Positions 1 to 5,987 of a DNA stretch of 24,613 nt are shown in pieces. The notes beneath the pieces are model-generated. The model was not told the DNA's origin and did not search any database. It was given only the letters and a program-made list of their open reading frames with translations. Made by a program: the position numbers and the translations under genes. Position 1 is the first letter of the stretch. Each line of letters opens with the position of its first letter. The stretch covers positions 1 to 24,613 of the forward strand of contig CAZIPL010000021.1 in NCBI GenBank assembly GCA_964541255.1, written 5' to 3'. The DNA is from CAYOSU01 sp964541255. Lineage in GTDB: Bacteria > Bacillota > Clostridia > Christensenellales > CAMQZB01.

Positions 1-1
1 C

Positions 2-247
2 GAAAATACCGTTACAGCAAAGATCGAAGTCAAGGAAGAGCTCGGAAGCGAAACGCTAATATATGCCGACCTTGACTTAAACGCGGAGTCCGGCGTAGTA
101 GACGAAAACAGCAAGACGAAGCTTATTGCGAAAGTTGACTCGAGAACGAGAATCGACGGAAACGTATTGACGATTGGCGTTGACGTAAATCATATTCATA
201 TATTTGATAAAGCTTCTGAAAAGACGCTTGAAAAAGCATGCCGTTAA
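2..247 (+). CDS. ugpC: UgpC/MsmK-type sugar ABC transporter ATPase, C-terminal fragment
   Basis: Only the last 81 codons are in the window; the start lies upstream. The translated tail is rich in short beta strands and carries the stretch VEDxxx-like KEELGSE, then a long strand region, then HIHIFDKASEKTLEKACR at the end. An iHlFD motif near the C-terminus is characteristic of the TOBE/OB domain that follows the nucleotide-binding domain in MalK, UgpC and MsmK ATPases. These ATPases drive CUT1 sugar importers from the cytoplasmic face, and one copy often serves several transporters. The ATPase core itself is not visible, so the family call rests on the regulatory domain alone. A hairpin terminator follows 38 bases after the stop. 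The gene could energise the permeases at 7633-9557, which have no ATPase beside them; that is inference. Confidence 0.8.
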   Translation, partial: ENTVTAKIEVKEELGSETLIYADLDLNAESGVVDENSKTKLIAKVDSRTRIDGNVLTIGVDVNHIHIFDKASEKTLEKACR

Positions 248-284
248 GGAGTGCCGAGTACCGGGTTGATCTTTTTCATTATTG

Positions 285-311
285 AGGCCTCTCGATTGAG
301 AGGCCTTTCTC
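285..311 (+). terminator. Intrinsic terminator after the UgpC-type ATPase
   Basis: A perfect 9-bp stem, AGGCCTCTC (285-293) with GAGAGGCCT (298-306), closes a GATT loop and is followed by TTTCT. It lies 38 bases after the stop codon and fits a rho-independent terminator. It separates the ATPase from the next transcription unit. Confidence 0.85.
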
Positions 312-433
312 CAGTCATAAAGAAATAATTTTAAATAAACTAATATGTTAATTAAAGTGCTTTATAGCTTGGTTTTTATGAGAAAATAAAACTATTTTTG
401 AATGACTAATAACATATTGTTTTGACATTGATA

Positions 434-462
434 TTGACAACAAAAGTCTTTATGTGTATAAT
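434..462 (+). promoter_or_regulatory. Consensus sigma-A promoter of the four-gene ABC operon
   Basis: TTGACA at 434-439 and TATAAT at 457-462 are both perfect consensus hexamers with the ideal 17-bp spacing. Transcription should start near 469-470, giving a leader of about 45 bases before the ATG at 516. A second TTGACA lies at 422-427, 12 bp upstream, so the -35 hexamer is duplicated. Such a promoter is expected to be strong unless repressed; no clear operator was recognised. Confidence 0.85.
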
Positions 463-515
463 AGTCTAAATTTTGCAATGTTTGATTTTGCTAATAAGAA
501 ATTATCGGGGATAGA

Positions 516-1238
516 ATGACAATACTTGAATTTAACGAATTTTCTGCTTTTTACAAAGAAAAAAAGCTTATGACGGTTGCCGTAGACAATGTCTCGTTCA
601 AGGTATTTGAAGGGGAATTTGTCGTTTTGATCGGTCCTTCAGGATCGGGCAAGACTACTCTTCTAAGGAGTATTATAGATTTAATCGATTATACGAGCGG
701 TGAGATTTTGTATGAGGGCATACCTATACAAAGCGCAAAGCTTTCGACGAGAAACATTGCCTATATATGCCAAGAGTGCAATTTGATGGGGCATATGACG
801 GTGTTTGATAATATCGCTTTTCCGCTCCGCAATATGAATACGTCGCAATATGAGATAAAAAAACGCGTAAACGAGATTGCGGAAATAACGGGTATTACTC
901 CGCTACTCACGCGAAAACCCCGTTCTCTTTCTGGCGGTCAGCTTCAAAGAGTAGAGATTGCGAGAGCTCTTATCAAGAATCCGCGTTTAATGTTGTTTGA
1001 CGAGCCCTTTTCGAACTTAGATCCAGAGAATAAGTCAAAAATGCGTGTTTTTCTTAAAGAACTGCACGATAAATTCGGCATGACTGTAGTTTTTGTTACG
1101 CACGACCTCAACGACGCGTTTACGCTTGCCGATAAAATCGTCGTTATGAACGACGGTGTAGTAGAGGAAATCGGAACGCCGCAAGAGCTTCGAGCTCGTC
1201 CCAAGACCCAATTTGTGAAAGATTTTTTGAGAGTATGA
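516..1238 (+). CDS. MalK-like ABC transporter ATP-binding protein without C-terminal regulatory domain
   Basis: This is a 240-residue nucleotide-binding domain with every ABC ATPase motif: Walker A GPSGSGKTT (residues 40-48), Q-loop glutamine at about 86, signature LSGGQLQR (138-145), Walker B LMLFDEP (158-164) with catalytic E163, D-loop NLD and switch histidine H196. The segment HMTVFDNIAFPLR after the Q-loop is typical of the MalK/PotA group. MalK-type proteins usually run to about 360 residues with an OB-fold tail, and here that tail is absent. The gene opens a four-gene operon 46 bases after the predicted transcript start, and its stop overlaps the next start (ATGA). No permease with an EAA loop is next to it, so its membrane partner is unknown. 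The ribosome site (GGGGA at 507-511) is modest. Confidence 0.9.
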   Translation: MTILEFNEFSAFYKEKKLMTVAVDNVSFKVFEGEFVVLIGPSGSGKTTLLRSIIDLIDYTSGEILYEGIPIQSAKLSTRNIAYICQECNLMGHMTVFDNIAFPLRNMNTSQYEIKKRVNEIAEITGITPLLTRKPRSLSGGQLQRVEIARALIKNPRLMLFDEPFSNLDPENKSKMRVFLKELHDKFGMTVVFVTHDLNDAFTLADKIVVMNDGVVEEIGTPQELRARPKTQFVKDFLRV

Positions 1239-1702
1239 AAAAGACTATATTAGGTAAAAACCGAGAACTATTCGAAAAAGAGTACCAAAAATCCGTTGCT
1301 GTTTTTGTTGTCGTTTTGGTCGTTGCGGCGGCGTTTTCGTTAACGACCGTTTTGACGTATAACCACGACAAATATTATTTTACTTTGTTTTCGAATATCT
1401 TCGTCGATTTTTGTTGTATCGCTGTTGCGTTTTATGTTTTCGACGAAAAAATAAGTCCTCGTTCTCGTAAGCTTAAACTTTTTGATAGGAAAAATTATGG
1501 AAAGCGTATGCGCGGTGAGGTCGCGGAAATATCTCCATATACGCAGAGAAACTTTTCCTTTGATTGTTACGAAGTCGATGTAAAAACCGATAGTGGCATA
1601 CGAAAAGTATTTGTAGAAAAAAACAGCTTTACGGTAGAAGTAGGAAGAAGCTATAGCTTTATTGTCGTAGACGGGATAGCTGTGGAGGTCGATGATGAGT
1701 AA
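1235..1702 (+). CDS. Small two-helix membrane protein with beta-rich cytosolic or surface tail, unknown function
   Basis: The 155-residue product has two hydrophobic helices, at about residues 20-40 and 46-68. A basic, charged stretch (RSRKLKLFDRKNYGKR) comes next, then a tail of about 60 residues that alternates like a small beta barrel (GEVAEI, CYEVDVKT, KVFVEK, YSFIVVDGIAVEV). That pattern recalls OB or SH3-like tails on membrane proteins, but I do not recognise a named family. The ATG overlaps the stop of the ATPase by 4 bases, and its own stop overlaps the next gene, so translation is probably coupled. It may be an accessory or anchoring subunit of the ATPase complex; this rests on position only. 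Confidence 0.7.
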   Translation: MKKTILGKNRELFEKEYQKSVAVFVVVLVVAAAFSLTTVLTYNHDKYYFTLFSNIFVDFCCIAVAFYVFDEKISPRSRKLKLFDRKNYGKRMRGEVAEISPYTQRNFSFDCYEVDVKTDSGIRKVFVEKNSFTVEVGRSYSFIVVDGIAVEVDDE

Positions 1703-2276
1703 ATATATAAAAAGCAACCTTTTGAAGCTTATTATCGTTTTGGTTCTCGTTGTTGTATTTTGGCTTTTCGCAATGACTATGGTCGATAAACCCTCTCAAG
1801 ACGAGTGCTTATACATAACTTTTGTAGGCAAAAACTTCGATAACACATCTTTAGAGACTTTCTTTGAAGAGTATATATCAAATAACACAAACCAAGAACT
1901 TCGCGAATTGTCGGTAAATGCAATCACCGATCCCGACGATTATTCTTCGGGGATAGCTTTGACGGTTCGCGCTATAGGTGAAGCAGATTTCATCGTTTAC
2001 GAAGAGGAGTATTGTAAAGATATAGATTATAATTTTTTGCCTTTGACAAACGAGCTTCTCGAAGAGTTTTCGTCATACGATACTTTCGACGTTGACGGCG
2101 TGCCTTACGGAATTGCTATTCCGACGAATGATAATTTTTCGAAGTTTTATAAAGGCGAGAGCAAGTGCTATGCGTTTATAACGAAAGTGTCCGAAAATAT
2201 GGCGGGACTAAACGGCAACGGCGAGACTGAAAACGATGCTGCTCTAATAGCATTGAAATATCTTTTGGGTGAATAG
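1695..2276 (+). CDS. Membrane-tethered miniature solute-binding-protein-like protein
   Basis: The product has 193 residues from the second of two adjacent ATGs. The second is preferred because GGAGG (1684-1688) lies 6 bases ahead of it and only 3 ahead of the first. One uncleaved-looking N-terminal helix (about 9-29) has no lipobox. The rest should lie outside the cell. Several stretches resemble CUT1 sugar-binding proteins: LETFFEEYISNN near the start, EADFIVYEEEY followed by FLPLTNELL, then VDGVPYGIAIP, and a tail with CYAFITK and NDAALIALKYLL. Normal binding proteins have 400 or more residues in two lobes, and here only about 160 remain. It could be a single-lobe sensor, an accessory subunit or a decayed remnant. 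The intact reading frame and tight operon packing argue against simple decay. The family assignment is my pattern reading and is not proven. Confidence 0.6.
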   Translation: MSKYIKSNLLKLIIVLVLVVVFWLFAMTMVDKPSQDECLYITFVGKNFDNTSLETFFEEYISNNTNQELRELSVNAITDPDDYSSGIALTVRAIGEADFIVYEEEYCKDIDYNFLPLTNELLEEFSSYDTFDVDGVPYGIAIPTNDNFSKFYKGESKCYAFITKVSENMAGLNGNGETENDAALIALKYLLGE

Positions 2277-2278
2277 TT

Positions 2279-3139
2279 ATGAGATTAAAACCGTCAAAAG
2301 TCGATTATTCGTTATCGAAGCTTCCTCAAAATAGAACAGAGGTATTTTTCGACGTAATAAAACTCCAGTGGCGAAAACTGCTGTTTTGCGCTCTGATGAT
2401 TTTTCTGTTTTCATTGCCCCTTCATGTTTTTGCAATAGCTCAAGACATATATTTGTCCGAGCTTTCAGCTTTTGTCGAAGCGGGGGAAATGGATCTAAAT
2501 ACGCAGCAATCATTGTATGCGTCCTTTTCTAATACGAAAGCGCTAATCGAAATTCTCTTTTTCGGAATTTTCTCGATTGGCTTTGCCGGAGTTATGAGAA
2601 TAATAAGGCAGCTTTCATATGAAGAAAACGTATCGATAAAAAGCGATTTTTCAAAAGGCATAACCCAAAATCTTTCACAGTATCTGCCTCTCGGACTTAT
2701 CGTCGGCTTTTTCAGATACGTTGTTATGTATTATTACGGCTTTACCGAAAACGGAAGTGCGCTTCAAATCGGAGGCATGATTTTTACTGCCGTATTCATT
2801 TTGCTTTTCGTTCCGATTTTTGCGTATATGACAACGTCGATTCCGACATATAACAATAAGTTCTTACAAAATCTCAGATTATCCGTTACGGTATTTTTTA
2901 AATCTCCATTAAAATGTATAATAACGCTTCTTTGCTGTTTTTTGCCTTTTGTCGTTCAAATGATACCGAACTTTTTGTGTCACTTGATCGGGCGATTGGT
3001 TTCGACGATTATTTCACCGACGATAATGCTTCTTTGGTATTTATTCTCGCTAAATAAATTCGATAAATATATCAATGCAGAACATTTTCCCGAGCTTGTC
3101 GATAGGGGGATTTTAGGAAAGCTTTATAAAGACGAGTAA
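2279..3139 (+). CDS. YesL/DUF624-like six-helix membrane protein
   Basis: This 286-residue protein has six likely membrane helices, at about 34-54, 87-107, 135-153, 162-185, 209-229 and 238-258. After helix 2 it has GVMRIIRQLSYEENVSIKSDF then SKGITQN, which resembles the conserved cytosolic loop of YesL/DUF624 proteins. The C-terminal NKFDKYINAEHFPELVDRG also fits that group. These proteins often sit beside sugar ABC transporters and their exact role is unknown. There is no EAA motif, so it is unlikely to be a standard CUT1 permease. It is somewhat longer than the usual DUF624 protein of about 200-220 residues. The ATG is 2 bases after the previous stop, which makes it the last gene of the operon that starts at 516. 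No hairpin terminator follows, only a run of T directly after the stop. Confidence 0.6.
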   Translation: MRLKPSKVDYSLSKLPQNRTEVFFDVIKLQWRKLLFCALMIFLFSLPLHVFAIAQDIYLSELSAFVEAGEMDLNTQQSLYASFSNTKALIEILFFGIFSIGFAGVMRIIRQLSYEENVSIKSDFSKGITQNLSQYLPLGLIVGFFRYVVMYYYGFTENGSALQIGGMIFTAVFILLFVPIFAYMTTSIPTYNNKFLQNLRLSVTVFFKSPLKCIITLLCCFLPFVVQMIPNFLCHLIGRLVSTIISPTIMLLWYLFSLNKFDKYINAEHFPELVDRGILGKLYKDE

Positions 3140-3150
3140 TTTTTTTTCTC

Positions 3151-3229
3151 GAATTCCTATAAATGCCGTTCGTTTATCTATTGAAAGTCGTGCCCGATTG
3201 AGGCTGAAAGTCGTATTTATTCGGAATTC
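3151..3229. repeat. Imperfect inverted repeat enclosing two direct repeats
   Basis: GAATTCC (3151-3157) plus ATAAAT (3159-3164) can pair with ATTTAT (3215-3220) plus GGAATTC (3223-3229), giving 13 bp interrupted by a small internal loop. The 50-base interior holds a 10-bp direct repeat, TGAAAGTCGT, at 3182-3191 and 3205-3214 (23-bp period). It lies between the end of the ABC operon and the promoter region of the esterase. It could be a 3' RNA structure or a protein-binding region. No function is established. Confidence 0.45.
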
Positions 3230-3249
3230 TCAAATCTTTGTTTGATTAT

Positions 3250-3294
3250 TTGTAAAAACGTAATGATTTTATAAAATCCGACAGAATATTAAAA
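3250..3294 (+). promoter_or_regulatory. Shared 45-nt upstream element, copy 1 (esterase)
   Basis: This stretch aligns without gaps to 5855-5899, with 36 of 45 positions identical. The best conserved core is GATTTTATAAA (3265-3275); in this copy it forms part of a perfect 14-bp palindrome, GATTTTATAAAATC (3265-3278). The 3' part has a conserved ACANAATATTA segment that could supply a -10 hexamer (TATTAA, 3287-3292), with no good -35 upstream. That is the usual look of an activator-dependent promoter. It ends 59 bases before the esterase start. Confidence 0.6.
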
Positions 3295-3353
3295 TACTTC
3301 GTTTTTTTTGTGATATAAAATTATAATATCATAAAAATTGCGAGGATAATGAT

Positions 3354-4253
3354 ATGAGAAAAATTGTCGGATTATTATTATGCGTTGTTCTTCTCGGAAC
3401 AATGATTTTAGGCTGTTCGTGCGAAAAAAAGTTCGAAACGGAATATAAAAATCTCGTTTATGTCGAGGGCAAAGCAAACGGATATGAGGCTCTCGATATA
3501 TATTTACCCGACGATCACGGCGGAGACTTTCCCGTTTTGGTTTTTGTTCACGGAGGCGGTTGGACTGAAAACGACAGAAATACCAACGTCTTCAACGTCG
3601 ATTTGGCAAAGGAATTGGGCTTTGCGGTTGTTCGAGTCGATTATACTTTGACTCAAAAGGAATGGAACCGTTACGACACGCAATATCCCAAAATGCTTTA
3701 TGATCTAAAATGCGCAGTAAGGTTTTTGAGAGCAAATGCAGAAAAATATCATCTCGATACCGATACGATCATATTCTTAGGTGAATCCGCGGGAGCGCAT
3801 TTGAGCTTGCTTATGGGAACGACTAACGGAAAAGAGGAGTATGAAGATAAAAGCATGGGCTATGACGACATGTCGAGCGATATAAACGGCGTTGTGTCGT
3901 TCTTTGCGCCGACCGACCTAGAGGATCCGACGTGTGACATCGGCGGAACGAATAGGCTTTTGGCGCTTGCTTGTCTTGGAACGGATAACGAAAAGGAAAC
4001 AAGAATTGCAGCAAGCCCGTATTATCAATGCGACGAAGCCGTTGTTCCGACTCTTTTGATTCACGGAAAGAACGACGAACTCGTGCCTGTTAAAAACAGC
4101 TATAAAATGGAGGAGAAAATAAAAGAAGTCGCGGGAAATGACAGAGTAACGTCGCTATATCTTGACGACGGACCTCATGGGCATATGGGTAAATTCAACG
4201 AAGAACCTGTAAAATCGGCTGTAATTGACTTTTTGAAAAATCAACTTAAATGA
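3354..4253 (+). CDS. Secreted lipoprotein alpha/beta-hydrolase (esterase, HSL/BD-FAE-like)
   Basis: The 299-residue product begins with a lipoprotein signal: basic MRK, a hydrophobic stretch, and lipobox ILGC with C21 as the anchor. The mature enzyme has the HGGGW oxyanion motif (66-70), the nucleophile elbow GESAG with S145, an acid in GKNDELVP (D241) and a histidine in GPHGHMG (H275 or H277). This set fits hormone-sensitive-lipase-like or carbohydrate-esterase-like hydrolases that remove acetyl, feruloyl or other acyl groups at the cell surface. The exact substrate cannot be read. A clean ribosome site (GAGGA, 3342-3346) precedes the ATG. A TATAAT at 3322-3327 is a possible nearer -10, but its -35 is poor. 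The gene carries the same upstream element as the carbohydrate locus, so it probably serves the same substrate. It ends at a hairpin terminator. Confidence 0.85.
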   Translation: MRKIVGLLLCVVLLGTMILGCSCEKKFETEYKNLVYVEGKANGYEALDIYLPDDHGGDFPVLVFVHGGGWTENDRNTNVFNVDLAKELGFAVVRVDYTLTQKEWNRYDTQYPKMLYDLKCAVRFLRANAEKYHLDTDTIIFLGESAGAHLSLLMGTTNGKEEYEDKSMGYDDMSSDINGVVSFFAPTDLEDPTCDIGGTNRLLALACLGTDNEKETRIAASPYYQCDEAVVPTLLIHGKNDELVPVKNSYKMEEKIKEVAGNDRVTSLYLDDGPHGHMGKFNEEPVKSAVIDFLKNQLK

Positions 4254-4354
4254 TTTATATTTATAAAGAAGTTGCGTCGTTTTTAGTTTGAAGTATCTCA
4301 TATTGTTATTAAAGCATTTTAATCCGACGAGTCGGAAAAGTTAAACAATAAAGC

Positions 4355-4386
4355 AAAAGTGTGTGATTTTATTCACGCACTTTTTT
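4355..4386. terminator. Bidirectional intrinsic terminator between convergent genes
   Basis: AAAGTGTGTGA (to 4366) pairs with TCACGCACTTT (4373-4383) with one G-U pair, around a short T/A loop, followed by TTTTTT on the plus strand. Read on the minus strand, the same stem is followed by TTTTGCTTT. It can therefore stop both the esterase transcript and the converging araC-type transcript. Confidence 0.85.
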
Positions 4387-4480
4387 AGTTGAGCAAATTA
4401 TATTATTAAGTTCAATGGATATATTTTCAATAACATTCAAATAATAACGCATTTTTTTCTTGGCGCGACAGTGAGATTGT

Positions 4481-5704
4481 TTAATACTTAAGCTCTATGT
4501 CGTGCCTATATTGTGTCGGTGTAATCCCGGTATTTTTTTTGAATACCGATTGGAAATAGCTTTGCGATGAAAAATCGAGAAATTCCGAAATTTCGCTTAA
4601 TGTGTTGTTACTGTAAGAAAGATAATACATCGCTTTTTCGATTTTCTTTTCGGTGATGTATTCGTTGAGCGTTTTCCCCGTTTCTTCTTTGAATTTAGTA
4701 AACAAATAATGCTCGTTAATATGCAAACTGTCGCAAATTTTTTTAGCTGTTATTTTATGCGTAATGTTTTGCTCGATATATTTGATTACTCTTTTTATCG
4801 TCGGATTGTACGTTTGAAATCTTTTGTTGTTGTTAATATGTTTTGTGAACCCCATCAACGCATTTATGTTTATGGTGTGTAATTCCGAAACGGATTTTGC
4901 GTTGTCTATCTGAAGAAGATAATATTTAATCAGATTATCGAATTCGTTTGAATTATAATTTGCATTGCTCAATGATTCGTGTATTCCGATAAGCGCAAGA
5001 ATAGACAATATTTTTTCGTCTTGATAGTTCGAAGAAAAATCTTCTCCCATATAAACGTTCTTCAATCCGTCAACGAGCTTTGCCATTTCAAGAACGTCGC
5101 CCGTCGTCAATGCATATCTCATTTTGCCTGTATAGCTGTTGATTTCTTGTTGATTATCGATATCGCGTTCTCTATCGAATTTTTCTTTATCTTTTTTGTA
5201 ATAATCGTGTTTATTGACGTCTTCTTGTTTGTATGTTACGACGACGTTTTTATCTTTTTCCGCCGTATCGTTAAGAATAATGTCGATATTAAGAAGAATT
5301 GCTTTGAGTTGCTCGGAGCTAAGTCTTGTTTCGCCGTTCAAGTATTCGGTTAACAAAGTAGAGGTATTCTTAGTCAGGCCTAAATTGAATACGAAGTTTT
5401 CTATATCATTATTGGTGGTTATCGATGAGGAAACGGGACCGATAAAAACAAATTGCTTATGATCCAAAGAAAAAACTGTTCCCGTCATGATTATTGAAGA
5501 ATTTATGCTAATAAATATATTGTCATTCTTAGAAGACGAAAAATTATGAATATTTTTTAATATGTATTCGTAATTACGTTCATTTGGATGAAGAGAAAAA
5601 AGATCATTCTCGTATACTCTTTTTTCGTTGTTAAAATATATGATTGGGAAATTGAATAATGTTTTTAGGTTTTCAAGATATTGTACTACGCTTTCTGTTT
5701 TCAT
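4481..5704 (-). CDS. AraC-family transcriptional regulator
   Basis: This is a 407-residue protein. The last 105 residues (about 303-407) form a double helix-turn-helix of the AraC type: ITAKKICDSLHINEHYLFTKFKEE is the first, and LSEISEFLDFSSQSYFQSVFKK with GITPTQYR is the second, with the usual spacing. The first 130 residues look like a mixed alpha/beta sensory domain (FPIIYFNNEKRVYEND, then IFISINSSIIMTGTVFS and FVFIGPVSS), as in large AraC regulators near sugar loci. A charged linker at about 160-190 joins it to a helical middle domain. The gene lies between an esterase and a divergent carbohydrate locus that share an upstream element, so it is the natural candidate activator of both. No good ribosome site precedes the ATG. 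The ligand is unknown. Confidence 0.9.
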   Translation of the reverse strand: MKTESVVQYLENLKTLFNFPIIYFNNEKRVYENDLFSLHPNERNYEYILKNIHNFSSSKNDNIFISINSSIIMTGTVFSLDHKQFVFIGPVSSSITTNNDIENFVFNLGLTKNTSTLLTEYLNGETRLSSEQLKAILLNIDIILNDTAEKDKNVVVTYKQEDVNKHDYYKKDKEKFDRERDIDNQQEINSYTGKMRYALTTGDVLEMAKLVDGLKNVYMGEDFSSNYQDEKILSILALIGIHESLSNANYNSNEFDNLIKYYLLQIDNAKSVSELHTININALMGFTKHINNNKRFQTYNPTIKRVIKYIEQNITHKITAKKICDSLHINEHYLFTKFKEETGKTLNEYITEKKIEKAMYYLSYSNNTLSEISEFLDFSSQSYFQSVFKKNTGITPTQYRHDIELKY

Positions 5705-5787
5705 AATGGTTTTTAAGAATTATTGGTTTTAATATTATTACTTTTTGGCTTGTGTGATATTGGAGTAAAGATGTTTTTCTTTTGATT

Positions 5788-5818
5788 GTGTAAACAGTAT
5801 TTTTGTTTGTGTTTACAC
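5788..5818. promoter_or_regulatory. Inverted repeat in the divergent intergenic region (candidate operator)
   Basis: GTGTAAACA (5788-5796) and TGTTTACAC (5810-5818) form a perfect 9-bp inverted repeat with 13 bases between the arms. It lies 84 bases ahead of the regulator start on the minus strand and 170 ahead of the lipoprotein start on the plus strand. A weak minus-strand -35 (TTGACG, 5823-5818) abuts it. It may be an autoregulatory or global-regulator operator. The T-rich spacer makes a terminator less likely. Confidence 0.45.
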
Positions 5819-5854
5819 GTCAAAAATACTTCTGAAAATAAATTATCACAAAAA

Positions 5855-5899
5855 TTGCAAAAAAGCAAGGATTTTATAAAGTACTACATAATATTATAA
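5855..5899 (+). promoter_or_regulatory. Shared 45-nt upstream element, copy 2 (carbohydrate locus)
   Basis: This copy matches 3250-3294 at 36 of 45 positions without gaps. It begins TTGCAAAAAAGCAA, itself an inverted TTGC/GCAA pair, and contains GATTTTATAAA (5870-5880) and ACATAATATTATAA. A possible -10, TATTAT (5892-5897), aligns exactly with TATTAA of copy 1. The element ends 88 bases before the lipoprotein start and is the best candidate for the activated promoter of the locus. Confidence 0.6.
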
Positions 5900-5937
5900 G
5901 AAATCGCCATATTTTGGTTGGTAAAATGCAATATAAA

Positions 5938-5969
5938 GGCAATACTATGTCAAAAAATGAATTATTGCC
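5938..5969 (+). other. Small leader hairpin before the surface lipoprotein
   Basis: GGCAATA (5938-5944) can pair with TATTGCC (5963-5969) around an 18-base loop, ending 7 bases before the GGAGG ribosome site. It may affect mRNA stability or translation. The stem is short and the support is weak. Confidence 0.3.
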
Positions 5970-5987
5970 ATAAAAAAGGAGGAAAAG

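Noticed and set aside
3140..3160. T run directly after the YesL-like gene as a terminator
   Set aside because: There is no adequate stem before the T run; CTTTATAAAG nearby is a palindrome without loop.
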